Of a stretch of 64,000 nt of DNA, positions 15,834-23,941 are shown piece after piece; position 1 is the first letter of the stretch; each line of letters begins with the position of its first letter. The position numbers and the translations under genes were made by a program. This DNA comes from DATKRB01 sp036501425 (GTDB taxonomy: Bacteria; Actinomycetota; Acidimicrobiia; Acidimicrobiales; RAAP-2). The notes under the pieces were generated by a model that was not told where the DNA came from, did not search any database, and saw nothing but the letters and a program-made list of their open reading frames with translations. Location of the stretch: positions 62,001-126,000 of the forward strand of contig DASYAI010000056.1 of NCBI GenBank assembly GCA_036501425.1, given 5' to 3'.

Positions 15834-17820
15834 GATCCGGGTGGCCCTCGTCGGCGTGCACGCCGCGCGAGTGGCGGATCCAGGTCTCGTACATCTCGGC
15901 GTAGCGCCCGCCCAGGGCGACCAGCTCGTCGTGCGAGCCGGCCTCGGCGATGCGCCCGTCGTCGACCACCACGATCCGGTCGGCCTTCATGGCGGTCGAC
16001 AACCGGTGGGCGATCAGCACCGCCGTGCGCTCCTCGAGCAGGACGTCGAGGGCCGCCTCGATCTTGGTCTCCGAGTGCAGGTCGAGGTTGGACGTCGCCT
16101 CGTCGAGCACCAGGACCCGGGGATGGGCCAGAAAGGCACGGGCCAGCGCGAGCAGCTGGCGCTCGCCCGACGAGAGGGACTGGCCCCGCTCGTGGACCAC
16201 GGTGTCGAGCCCGTCGGACATCCGCTCGACCACCTCCACCAGGCCCACCTGGCGGACCGCCTCCCAGATCTCGTCGTCGGTCGCCCCGGGGCGGGCGAAG
16301 GCGAGGTTCTCGCGGATGGTGCCGGCGAAGAGGAAGGGCTCCTGGGGCACGACGCCGAGCTGGCGCCGCAACGAGGACAGGGTGACCGAGCGCAGGTCGT
16401 GCCCGTCGATGAGCACCCGGCCCGCGGTCGGATCGTAGAAGCGGGTGACGAGCTTGGCCAGGGTGGACTTGCCCGCCCCGGTCGGGCCGACGAAGGCCAC
16501 CGTCTCGCCCGCCGCGATGTGCAGGTCGACGTCACGGATAACCGGCGAGTCGGCGTCGTAGCCGAACGTCACCCCTTCGAAATCGATGTTCCCGGCGATC
16601 GCCGGCAGGTCGGTGGCCTCCGCCCGCTCGAGCACTGTCGGCTCGGTGTCGAGCAGGGTCCGCAGCTTGAACACCGAGGCCTGCCCCTGCTGGAAGGTGT
16701 TGTACTGCTGGACCAGGAGCTGGATCGGCTGGAAGAAGCGGTTCAGGTACAAGAAGAACGCGGCCAGCGCGCCCAGGGTGAGCGAGTGGTGCACCACCAT
16801 CGTCCCGCCGATGGCCAGCAGCGCCCCCTGGCCCAGGTAGCCGAGCATCTGGGTCCCCGGCCCATAGATCGCGTTGATCTGGGCGGTGTACATGTTGGCA
16901 GCGCGGTACTCGCCCACCACGTTGCGGTGGTGCAGCACGTTGTGGCGCTGGCGGTTGTGGGCGGTGACGATCCGGACCCCGTGCAGGCTCTCGGAGAGGT
17001 CGGCCAGCACGTTGGCGATCCCGTCGCGCACCCGGTCGTAGCCGCGCTCGGACGCGTGGCGGAACCACAACGACGCCAGGGTGAGCGCGGGCACGATCAG
17101 CAGCACGGTGATCAGCGCCAGCTCCACGTTCAAGGTGAACAGCAGGACCGTGATGACGATCATGGTCAGCCCCTGCACGGCGAACTGGGCCAGCCCGTCT
17201 TGCAGCAGCTGTTGGAGGTTCTCGATGTCGCTCGTCATGCGCGACATCAGCACCCCCGCCTTCTCCTCGGTGAAGAAGTCGAGCGAGAGCCGCTGGAGGT
17301 GGGTGAACACCTTGACCCGGAGGTCGTTCATCACCCAGGCGGCCAGGCGGCCGGTCACCTTCACCTGGTAGCGCTGAGCGAGCCCGGTCACCACCAGGCA
17401 GACCATGTAGGCCGCCGCCATCCACACCACCACGCTGAAGTGGTGGTGGCCGATCCCGTCGTTGATGGCCAGGTCGGTCAGATAGGGACCGGCCTGCTGG
17501 ACCACGCTCACGATCACCACGAAGAACAGCGCCAGAAAGAGCAGCTGCTTGTGCCGGGTAATCAGGCTCCACAAGGTGAGCTTCTCGTTGTCGGCCGCGG
17601 TGGAGCGGTGGCTGAACCGTGCCTTGGGCTCGCCGTGGTCCGGCTCGGCCACGAGCAGCTTGTCCACGCCCTCCTGCAGCTCCGAGGGGATGCCGGCGAA
17701 GGGCAGGCCCCCCTGGGGCGCCCCCGGGCGTCCCCCGGGCGGCCCGAACATCCCGCCGCCGCCGGCACCACCGCCGAACATCCCGCCGCCGCCGGCACCA
17801 CCACCGCCGCCCCAGGCCAT
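15820..17820 (-). CDS. ABC exporter half-transporter (second of a pair)
   Basis: Type IV ABC exporter subunit of 666 residues: transmembrane domain of six helices (about 85-385), then the nucleotide-binding domain with Walker A VGPTGAGKST, Q-loop VVPQEPFLFAGT, Walker B VLVLDEATSNLD and the switch His in IAHRLS. The signature reads LSSGERQLLALARAF, with Ser for the first Gly of LSGGQ. The N-terminal 38 residues are almost only Gly, Pro, Met and Phe and are encoded by a 30-bp tandem repeat (17744-17803). Its ATG overlaps the partner's stop, so the two form a heterodimer, probably for drug or lipid export. Confidence 0.92.
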   Translation of the reverse strand: MAWGGGGGAGGGGMFGGGAGGGGMFGPPGGRPGAPQGGLPFAGIPSELQEGVDKLLVAEPDHGEPKARFSHRSTAADNEKLTLWSLITRHKQLLFLALFFVVIVSVVQQAGPYLTDLAINDGIGHHHFSVVVWMAAAYMVCLVVTGLAQRYQVKVTGRLAAWVMNDLRVKVFTHLQRLSLDFFTEEKAGVLMSRMTSDIENLQQLLQDGLAQFAVQGLTMIVITVLLFTLNVELALITVLLIVPALTLASLWFRHASERGYDRVRDGIANVLADLSESLHGVRIVTAHNRQRHNVLHHRNVVGEYRAANMYTAQINAIYGPGTQMLGYLGQGALLAIGGTMVVHHSLTLGALAAFFLYLNRFFQPIQLLVQQYNTFQQGQASVFKLRTLLDTEPTVLERAEATDLPAIAGNIDFEGVTFGYDADSPVIRDVDLHIAAGETVAFVGPTGAGKSTLAKLVTRFYDPTAGRVLIDGHDLRSVTLSSLRRQLGVVPQEPFLFAGTIRENLAFARPGATDDEIWEAVRQVGLVEVVERMSDGLDTVVHERGQSLSSGERQLLALARAFLAHPRVLVLDEATSNLDLHSETKIEAALDVLLEERTAVLIAHRLSTAMKADRIVVVDDGRIAEAGSHDELVALGGRYAEMYETWIRHSRGVHADEGHPDPVER

Positions 17821-19805
17821 CAGCGCGCCCCCCCGCTGAGGAAGGGATCGGCCACGCCGGCGACGGGGCCGCCGTCCGCCGGGGGGCCGTCGGCCACGCG
17901 GCGCTTCGGCACCCGCTCGAGCTCGGCCTCGGACTGCTCGGCCTTCGCCCGCTCGGCCTCCTCGCGCTCGGCCTGGGCCAGCACCTCGGCGTAGAGGGGG
18001 GTGGTCACCAGCAGCTCGGTGTGGGTGCCGTCGGCCACGACGTGCCCGGCGTCGATGAGCACCACCCGGTCGGCCAGGCTGATCGTGGAGAGCCGGTGGG
18101 CGATGATCAAGGTGGTCCGGCCCTCCATGAGCTGGCGCAGGGCGCCGTGGATCTGCTGCTCGACCTGGACGTCGATGGCGCTGGTGGCGTCGTCGAGCAC
18201 GAGGACCGGCGGGTTCACCAGCAGCGTCCGGGCGATGGCGATCCGCTGGCGCTGGCCCCCCGACAGCGTGTAGCCGCGCTCGCCCACCACCGTGTCGTAG
18301 CCGTCGGCGAGCTGGCGGATGAAGCCGTCGGCCCCGGCCGCCACCGCCGCCGCCTCGATGTCGGCGAAGTCCGCCGTGGGATGCCCGTAGGCGATGTTGT
18401 CCCGGACCGACACCGAAAACAAGAACGGCTCGTCGAGCACCATGCCGACCTGGGCCCGCAGGCTGGTGAGGGTGAGGTCGCGCACGTCGTGCCCGTCCAC
18501 CCGGATCACTCCCCCGTCGACGTCGTAGAAGCGGGTCAGCAGCCGCGAGACGGTCGACTTGCCCGACCCGGTGCGGCCGACCAGCGCGACCGTCTCACCG
18601 GGTCGCAGGCGCAGGTCGAAGTCCTCCAGCACCGGTGTGCCCGGCTCGTAGGCGAAGTCCACGTGGTCGAACTGGACGTCGCCCTCGCAGTGGACCAGGT
18701 CCACCGCCCCGGGGCGGTCGACGATCGTAGGCTGCTCGTCGAGGACCTCGTAGATCCGGCCGGCCGAGGCCGCCGCCCGCTGGCCCATCATGATGATCAT
18801 GCCGAGCATCATGAACGGCGCCTGCAGCATGAACAGGTACGAGTTGAAGGCCACGATGTCGCCCACCGTGAACCCGCCGTGGATGGTCATGTACCCACCG
18901 ACCAGCAGCACCAGGGCCAGTCCCAGCTGGGGCAGGTTCTGGATCGTGGGCGTCCACTTGGCCCGCAGGTCGGCGTCCTTCACGTAGCTCCAGCGGAGCT
19001 TGTCCGCCGCCCGGGCGAGGGTCGAGAGCTGGGCCTGCTCGGCGGCGAAGGACTTGACCACCCGCACCCCGTTGATGTTCTCGTCGACGATCGTGGCCAC
19101 GTCGGCCAGGCGGGACTGGATCAGCCAGGACACCGGGAACATCGACTTGCGCATCTTGATGCCGGTCCACAGGACCAGGGGCATGGTGGCCATGGCCACC
19201 AGGGCCAGCGGCACGTTGATGGTCAGCATGATGACGAAGGCCACCACCGCGATGGAGCACTGCACCATGATCTGGGGCCCGAACGTCAGGTACATCTGCA
19301 CCGAGCGGATGTCGGAGTTGGCCCGCGAGATCAGCTGGCCCGACTGCACCCGGTCGTAGAACGGGAACGACATCCGGGTGAGGTGCTCATAGATGATGTT
19401 CCGCAGGTCGTACTCGATGTTGTAGGCGGTCTGCATCAAGAACAGGCGGGCCACGTAGCCCGAGACCCCGGCCAGCACGGCCAGCCCGAGGATCCACCAC
19501 ACGTAGTGAGCCAGCGGGACCGAGTGGTCCTGGATCGAGTTGGTGATGCCGTCGGCCAGCAGGCGGGGGATCTGGACCTGCAGCACCAGCCCGACGAAGG
19601 ACAGCACCAGCGAGGTGATGAAGATGCCCTTGTGGGCCAGCACCAGGGGCATGGCCCGGCGGAGCCACGTCTTGTCGCGGTCGGGATCCACCCTCGCCCG
19701 GGGCGCTTCGTGGCGGGGCTCGACCGCCACCGGAACGAAGGGCCGGCTGCTCGGATCGTCACCCCGCGGACTGGTGCGGTTGCCCACCGTCGGCGGCGCG
19801 GTCAT
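17820..19805 (-). CDS. ABC exporter half-transporter (first of a pair)
   Basis: Type IV ABC exporter subunit of 661 residues. The transmembrane domain spans about 55-350. The nucleotide-binding domain has Walker A VGRTGSGKST, a canonical LSGGQRQRIAIARTLL signature, Walker B VLVLDDATSAID and IAHRLS. The residue after the Walker B aspartate is Asp where the catalytic Glu is expected, so this half probably carries the degenerate ATP site of the heterodimer; the partner at 15820 has the Glu. It overlaps both neighbours by four bases and lies between marR and the second half-transporter. Confidence 0.92.
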   Translation of the reverse strand: MTAPPTVGNRTSPRGDDPSSRPFVPVAVEPRHEAPRARVDPDRDKTWLRRAMPLVLAHKGIFITSLVLSFVGLVLQVQIPRLLADGITNSIQDHSVPLAHYVWWILGLAVLAGVSGYVARLFLMQTAYNIEYDLRNIIYEHLTRMSFPFYDRVQSGQLISRANSDIRSVQMYLTFGPQIMVQCSIAVVAFVIMLTINVPLALVAMATMPLVLWTGIKMRKSMFPVSWLIQSRLADVATIVDENINGVRVVKSFAAEQAQLSTLARAADKLRWSYVKDADLRAKWTPTIQNLPQLGLALVLLVGGYMTIHGGFTVGDIVAFNSYLFMLQAPFMMLGMIIMMGQRAAASAGRIYEVLDEQPTIVDRPGAVDLVHCEGDVQFDHVDFAYEPGTPVLEDFDLRLRPGETVALVGRTGSGKSTVSRLLTRFYDVDGGVIRVDGHDVRDLTLTSLRAQVGMVLDEPFLFSVSVRDNIAYGHPTADFADIEAAAVAAGADGFIRQLADGYDTVVGERGYTLSGGQRQRIAIARTLLVNPPVLVLDDATSAIDVQVEQQIHGALRQLMEGRTTLIIAHRLSTISLADRVVLIDAGHVVADGTHTELLVTTPLYAEVLAQAEREEAERAKAEQSEAELERVPKRRVADGPPADGGPVAGVADPFLSGGAR

Positions 19806-20371
19806 CGGGCGGCCGACGACGAGTCGGAGCGGGCCGGGGCTTCGGAGCCTTCCGGAGGTGCAGCGGCGGCGGCCGACTTGGCCGCCGAGCTCGCCTTGGC
19901 AGCCGCCTTCGCCCGGTGCAGCACGACCAGCGCCTCGCTCCAGAGGTCGAGCGCCCCGAGCGCGTCGGCCCGCTGCTCGGGCACGGGGAGGTTCGCGGCC
20001 AGCTCGGCGGCCATGGCATCGAGCTGCTCGTCGGCTCGGGCGAGCACCCCGACGCCCGCCTCGGTCAGGGCCAGCGCCACCCGGCGCCGGTCGTCCTCGC
20101 CGTGCCGGCGCTCGACCAGACCCCGGTTGACCAGCCCGTCGACCACCGAGGTGACGCTGGGTGGGCTGACCGCCAGCCGGGTCGCCAGCGAGGACGACAT
20201 CGCGGACCCGTCCGAGAGCAGAACGAGGATCCGGTACTGGGGCGGCGAGAGCTCCACCGCGTGGAGCGACCGGACGAACTCGCGCGACAGCCAGGCGATC
20301 GTCCGACCGTGACCCGAGGCGAAGGAGGCGGGCTCCGCTCGTCCCGAACAGGCATCTGGTTCGAGGTGCAC
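19802..20371 (-). CDS. MarR-family transcriptional regulator
   Basis: Winged-helix regulator of 189 residues: ELSPPQYRILVLLSD, recognition helix SPPSVTSVVDGLVNRGLVERR and wing DDRRRVALALTEAG. An Ala/Ser-rich tail of about 40 residues follows. It is the first gene of an operon with the two ABC half-transporters (four-base overlap), a standard layout for ligand-relieved repression of an exporter. The GTG at 20371 is the farthest in-frame start; the conserved fold begins about 40 residues later, so a shorter form is possible. Confidence 0.88.
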   Translation of the reverse strand: MHLEPDACSGRAEPASFASGHGRTIAWLSREFVRSLHAVELSPPQYRILVLLSDGSAMSSSLATRLAVSPPSVTSVVDGLVNRGLVERRHGEDDRRRVALALTEAGVGVLARADEQLDAMAAELAANLPVPEQRADALGALDLWSEALVVLHRAKAAAKASSAAKSAAAAAPPEGSEAPARSDSSSAAR

Positions 20372-20400
20372 ATTTTTAGGGTACCAAACTATGAGAAAGG
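20371..20400 (-). promoter_or_regulatory. AT-rich marR promoter/operator region
   Basis: This 30-bp stretch is far more AT-rich than its surroundings. It contains GGTACC (20380-20385) flanked by TTTTTA on one side and AAACTAT on the other, an imperfect palindrome in the style of MarR operators. It directly abuts the marR start codon. The exact -10 and -35 elements cannot be fixed by eye. Confidence 0.5.
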
Positions 20401-20420
20401 CTGCCCCGGCTCGCTCCCTC

Positions 20421-20467
20421 TCACCGTCCCACGAGGTGGCTGACTCACCGTCTCACGAAGTGCTGAG
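20421..20467. repeat. Tandem repeat over the 3' end of the mycofactocin-linked SDR gene
   Basis: Copies at 20421-20444 and 20445-20467 share TCACCGTC-(C/T)-CACGA-(G/A)-GTG. The second carries the gene's stop codon (TGA on the minus strand, 20453-20455). At the equivalent place the first copy has CCA, that is TGG, so the stop is not duplicated here. Confidence 0.65.
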
Positions 20468-21289
20468 GCCCCCGTCGGCCGCTAGTGCGGCACCGGTCAC
20501 CGCGCTCGACGACCGCCCGCACAGCCAGGCCACCAGGGCCGCGGGCTCCTCGGGGTCGAGCAGCCGCTCGAGGAGGGCTTGGCGGGCGAACTCCTCCGGC
20601 GAGGCCAGCCCGTAGATCCGGGCCGATTCGCGCAGGACCTCGGTTCGGGTCGAGCCCGGGCAGACCGCGTTGGCGGTCACGCCGGTGCCGGCCAGGTCGG
20701 CGGCCAGCCCCCGAACCAGCCCCAGCACCGCGTGCTTGGAGGCGCCGTAGGCGGCCAATCGCCGCAAGCCCAGCATCCCAGCCGCCGAGGCCACCGCCAC
20801 GAAGCGACCGTGGCGGGGCTGGGGCGCCCCGAGCAGCACCGGGATGGTCGCAGCGGCGAGGCGGCGGACACCCAGCACGTTCACGTCGAACAGGGCGTCC
20901 CACTGTTCGTCGGCCGTCTCCCACAGCGGTGGACCGCCGCTGACCACCCCGGCGACCGCCACCGCGGCGTCGAGCCGGCCGAACGCCTGCCGGGCCAGCT
21001 CCACGGCGGCCGTCAGGTCAGCCTGTCGCCGCACGTCGCCCTCCACCGTCGCCACCCGATCGCCGTGCTCGCGCCCCAGCCGGGCCAGGTCGTCGGGACG
21101 GGCGAGCGGGTACCCGAGCGCCGGGTCGTCGGCGCACCGGTCGAAGGCCACCACGCGCCAACCGGCCCCGACGAGGAGCCCCACGGTGGCCGCGCCGATC
21201 CCCCGGGCGGCCCCGGTGACGAGGGCGACCGGGGGGGCCTCCCCGTCGACCACGTCTCGGACCATCGCGACCTCGCCTGCGCCGCTCAT
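20453..21289 (-). CDS. Mycofactocin-coupled SDR-family oxidoreductase
   Basis: Short-chain dehydrogenase of 278 residues. The NAD-binding motif is TGAARGIG, the catalytic residues are Ser in VASAAG and Tyr/Lys in YGASK, and CPGSTRT follows. SDRs of this type keep NAD bound and pass electrons to mycofactocin. It is the last gene of the core operon and overlaps mftE by four bases (ATGA), which supports that role. The alcohol it oxidises is unknown. The stop codon lies in a tandem repeat. Confidence 0.88.
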   Translation of the reverse strand: MSGAGEVAMVRDVVDGEAPPVALVTGAARGIGAATVGLLVGAGWRVVAFDRCADDPALGYPLARPDDLARLGREHGDRVATVEGDVRRQADLTAAVELARQAFGRLDAAVAVAGVVSGGPPLWETADEQWDALFDVNVLGVRRLAAATIPVLLGAPQPRHGRFVAVASAAGMLGLRRLAAYGASKHAVLGLVRGLAADLAGTGVTANAVCPGSTRTEVLRESARIYGLASPEEFARQALLERLLDPEEPAALVAWLCGRSSSAVTGAALAADGGLSTS

Positions 21290-22110
21290 CGGGCGTTCGG
21301 CGGCGCGACCCCACGCCGGCGCTCGGGGCCGCCCCCGATGCGCGCACCCAGCGCCACCGCCACGGCGCGCAGCGCGAGCACCGCCTCGGCGAGGAGCCGG
21401 TGGCCCTCCTCGGCGCTTGCTCCCCGTGGATCGCCCAGCACCCCGTTGGGCGAGAGGGCCCGCACGCCCCGGGCGCGCAAGCCGGGCAGGAGACGGGCGA
21501 TCGGCTCACGCCGGCCGGGGACGAGCTCTCTCCCGACCGCCCCGGGATCGAGGGCCAGCATGATGGACGTCTCGGTCCGGCCGGCGTGGGCGTCCCGACG
21601 TCCGGTGCCAAAAGAGCCGGGACGGGAGGGACGGGGAGAGCCGGTGCGGGAAGGATCGCCGGGGCTCGAAGGCCCGGCGGCCACCAGGTCACCCTCGGCC
21701 CGGGCCCGACGGAGGGCCCCGCCGACCGCCTCGGCGTTCCCCCCGTGGGTCGAGACGAGCAGCACGGCGCCGAACGACCGGCGGGCCGAGCGGACCAGCT
21801 CGATGAGCAGGGTCTCGAGCGCCGCGGTCCCGATCGAGACGGTGCCGGCGAAATCCTGGTGCTCCCCACTGGCGCCGTAGGCCACCGGGGGCGCCACCAT
21901 GACCGGGACCCCGAGCGGCTCGTCGCCGAGCGATTCGGCCAGGAGCCGGGCCAGCGCGGCCGCGATGCGGGTGTCGGTGTCGAGCGGCAGATGGGGACCG
22001 TGCTGCTCGAGCGATCCCACCGGCACGACCAGCATCGTCCGGGCGCCCGTCGCGTCCACCTCGGGCCAGAACCGATCGGCGAGGCTAGCGGGGCCGCTCG
22101 TCGGGGTCAC
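21286..22110 (-). CDS. mftE: Mycofactocin peptidase MftE (creatininase family)
   Basis: Metal-dependent amidohydrolase of 274 residues. It releases the modified C-terminal Val-Tyr from the precursor after MftC has acted. Creatininase metal-site motifs are present: GSLEQHGPHLPLDTDT near the N-terminus and VSTHGGNAEA. A proline/arginine-rich insertion of about 20 residues follows (about 147-170). The GTG at 22110 overlaps the mftC stop, which rejects a longer in-frame extension that would run through mftC. Confidence 0.9.
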   Translation of the reverse strand: MTPTSGPASLADRFWPEVDATGARTMLVVPVGSLEQHGPHLPLDTDTRIAAALARLLAESLGDEPLGVPVMVAPPVAYGASGEHQDFAGTVSIGTAALETLLIELVRSARRSFGAVLLVSTHGGNAEAVGGALRRARAEGDLVAAGPSSPGDPSRTGSPRPSRPGSFGTGRRDAHAGRTETSIMLALDPGAVGRELVPGRREPIARLLPGLRARGVRALSPNGVLGDPRGASAEEGHRLLAEAVLALRAVAVALGARIGGGPERRRGVAPPNAR

Positions 22111-23363
22111 GACCCGGCCGCCTCCCGCCAGCGGACGGGGATCGGCCCGGGCAACCGCCGGCCCTGCCGATCGACCCGGCTGTGCCCGATCGCCGACCCG
22201 ACGCCCGAAGGTAACGGAAGCGCCCCGTGGCCGAGCGCCCCGTGGCCGAGCACGCACTCGGGGTCGGGACCGTCCAGCGGCGCCCCGGTGAAGAACTTGG
22301 CGGCCAGGCACCCGCCCCGGCAGGCGTCGTAGGAGCCGCACGACGCGCACGCCCCGGCGCTCTGGGGCCGGCGCAGCTCGGCGAACCGCTCCGACTCGAG
22401 CCAGACGGCCCGGAACCCTCCGGGCTGGCGGACATTGCCGGCCCGGAACCGCTCGTCGATGACGAACGGGCAGGCGTAGACGTCGCCCACCGGGTCGACC
22501 AGGCACACCACGCGCCCCGCCCCGCACAGGTTCAGGCCTTCGAGGGGCTCCCCGAGCGCGGAGAGGTGGAAGAACGAGTCCCCTGTCAGCACCTCGGGGT
22601 GGTCCCGCAGCCACTGGTAGACGATGCGCTGCTGCTCGGCGGTGGGGTGCAGGTCGCCCCACACGTCGGCTCCCCGGCCCGAGGGGCGGAGCCGGGTGAC
22701 CCGCAGCTGGGCCCCGTACTGGCCGGCCATCTCGGCCAGCGCGTCGAGCTCCGCCACGTTGTGCCGGGTCACCACCACGCTGATCTTGAAGGTGCCGAAC
22801 CCCGAGCCCGCCAGCAGGTCCATCGCCCGGCGGGCGGCCCGCCACGATCCTGGCCCCCGCACCGCGTCGTTGGTGGCGGCGGTGGCGCCGTCGATGCTGA
22901 CCTGCGCGTCGACGTAGTCCATGGCTGCCAGCCGTCGCGCGGCGGCGCCCGTCAGGCGGGTGCCGTTGGTAGAGAACTTGACCCCCACCCCGTGGCCCAC
23001 CGCGTAGTCGACCAGGTCGAAGAAGTCGGGCCGGAGCATGGGCTCGCCGCCACCGACGTTCACGTAGAAGACCTGCATGGCGGCCAGCTGGTCGACCACC
23101 GACCGCGCCTCGGCCGGCGAGAGCTCGCCCGGGTCACGGCGGCCCGACGAGCTCAGGCAATGGACGCAGGCCAGGTTACAGGCGTACGTCAGCTCCCAGG
23201 TGAGGCAGATCGGCGCCTGCAGCCCGAGGGCCAGGCGGTCGCGCAGCGCACCGCCGCGCCCGGCCCCCGCGGACTCGCCGGACGGCCCGGGGCCCACCGT
23301 CGACGCCGGACCCACCGGCGCAGCCGGCCCGAGGGGTGCCGGCCCGAGGGCGTCAGCGGACAT
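22107..23363 (-). CDS. mftC: Mycofactocin radical SAM maturase MftC
   Basis: Radical SAM/SPASM enzyme of 418 residues that oxidatively decarboxylates and crosslinks the C-terminal Val-Tyr of MftA. The SAM cluster motif is Cys62-x3-Cys66-x2-Cys69 (CNLACVHC), followed by NVGGGEP. The SPASM region supplies further cluster cysteines (LCGAGRVVC, YACPF, CASCGSYDACRGGC). The first 40 residues are Ala/Gly/Pro-rich and may be dispensable. It overlaps mftB by 11 bases and mftE by four. Confidence 0.95.
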   Translation of the reverse strand: MSADALGPAPLGPAAPVGPASTVGPGPSGESAGAGRGGALRDRLALGLQAPICLTWELTYACNLACVHCLSSSGRRDPGELSPAEARSVVDQLAAMQVFYVNVGGGEPMLRPDFFDLVDYAVGHGVGVKFSTNGTRLTGAAARRLAAMDYVDAQVSIDGATAATNDAVRGPGSWRAARRAMDLLAGSGFGTFKISVVVTRHNVAELDALAEMAGQYGAQLRVTRLRPSGRGADVWGDLHPTAEQQRIVYQWLRDHPEVLTGDSFFHLSALGEPLEGLNLCGAGRVVCLVDPVGDVYACPFVIDERFRAGNVRQPGGFRAVWLESERFAELRRPQSAGACASCGSYDACRGGCLAAKFFTGAPLDGPDPECVLGHGALGHGALPLPSGVGSAIGHSRVDRQGRRLPGPIPVRWREAAGS

Positions 23364-23628
23364 CGATCACCTGCGCCGCCGCCAGGCGGCTGAGCGCCTG
23401 CTCGTACCCGCTCCGGGCGCCGGGGTCGACCACCGCGGCGACCGCCTCGCCGGCGGTCTCGAAGCGCTCGAGGGCGCGCAGCAGCTCGACCAGCCGGGGC
23501 GCCTTCAAGAACACCAGCCGGCGGTTGTCGTAGTGGTAGGCGAGCGCGCCGAACGGCTCCTCGCGCAACGCCACCCGGGGGTGCAGGCGCCAGGGGCGCC
23601 CGGGGTCGAACGCCGGCGGGCCGGTCAC
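23353..23628 (-). CDS. mftB: Mycofactocin precursor-binding chaperone MftB
   Basis: PqqD-like RRE protein of 91 residues that binds MftA and presents it to MftC. Typical segments are HPRVALREEPFGALAYHYDNRR, VFLKAPRLVELLRAL and a final winged-helix strand. The GTG at 23628 leaves a 127-bp spacer after mftA, the only real gap in the operon; it could serve to raise precursor levels over enzyme levels. No earlier in-frame start is evident. Confidence 0.9.
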   Translation of the reverse strand: MTGPPAFDPGRPWRLHPRVALREEPFGALAYHYDNRRLVFLKAPRLVELLRALERFETAGEAVAAVVDPGARSGYEQALSRLAAAQVIDVR

Positions 23629-23755
23629 GCCCGCGCCCGGGCGGCGCTCGGCCGGGTCGATGCCCGGCGAGGGTCCCGGATGGTCGGCACGGGTCCAGGG
23701 GCCACGGGGGGGCAGGTCGGCACGATCGACCGGACGACCGCAACGGCCCGATCCC

Positions 23756-23941
23756 TCAGTAGACCCCGCACATCCCGTCGATGGACACCTCTTCGATCAG
23801 CTCGTCGACCAGTACCAGCGAGTCGGCATCGACGTCCGGGCCCGCCAGACCCCCGGACGGCTCGGTCCCGGCCCCCGAACGAGCGGCGCGATCGGCGATG
23901 CGGCCCGGATCGGCCGTCGGTCCGGCGGGCGCGGCGGTCAC
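23756..23941 (-). CDS. mftA: Mycofactocin precursor peptide MftA
   Basis: Small gene of 61 codons. Its product ends in EEVSIDGMCGVY, the conserved recognition tail of mycofactocin precursors; the last Val-Tyr becomes the redox core after MftC and MftE act. The N-terminal 38 residues are Ala/Gly/Pro-rich, so the peptide is longer than many homologues. The GTG at 23941 overlaps the stop of the upstream acyl-CoA ligase as GTGA, which fixes the start and suggests coupled translation. Confidence 0.93.
   Translation of the reverse strand: MTAAPAGPTADPGRIADRAARSGAGTEPSGGLAGPDVDADSLVLVDELIEEVSIDGMCGVY

Noticed and set aside
17744..17803. A 30-bp tandem repeat resembling a CRISPR-like unit
   Set aside because: Copies are adjacent with no spacers and encode the Gly/Met/Phe-rich N-terminus of the ABC exporter in frame.
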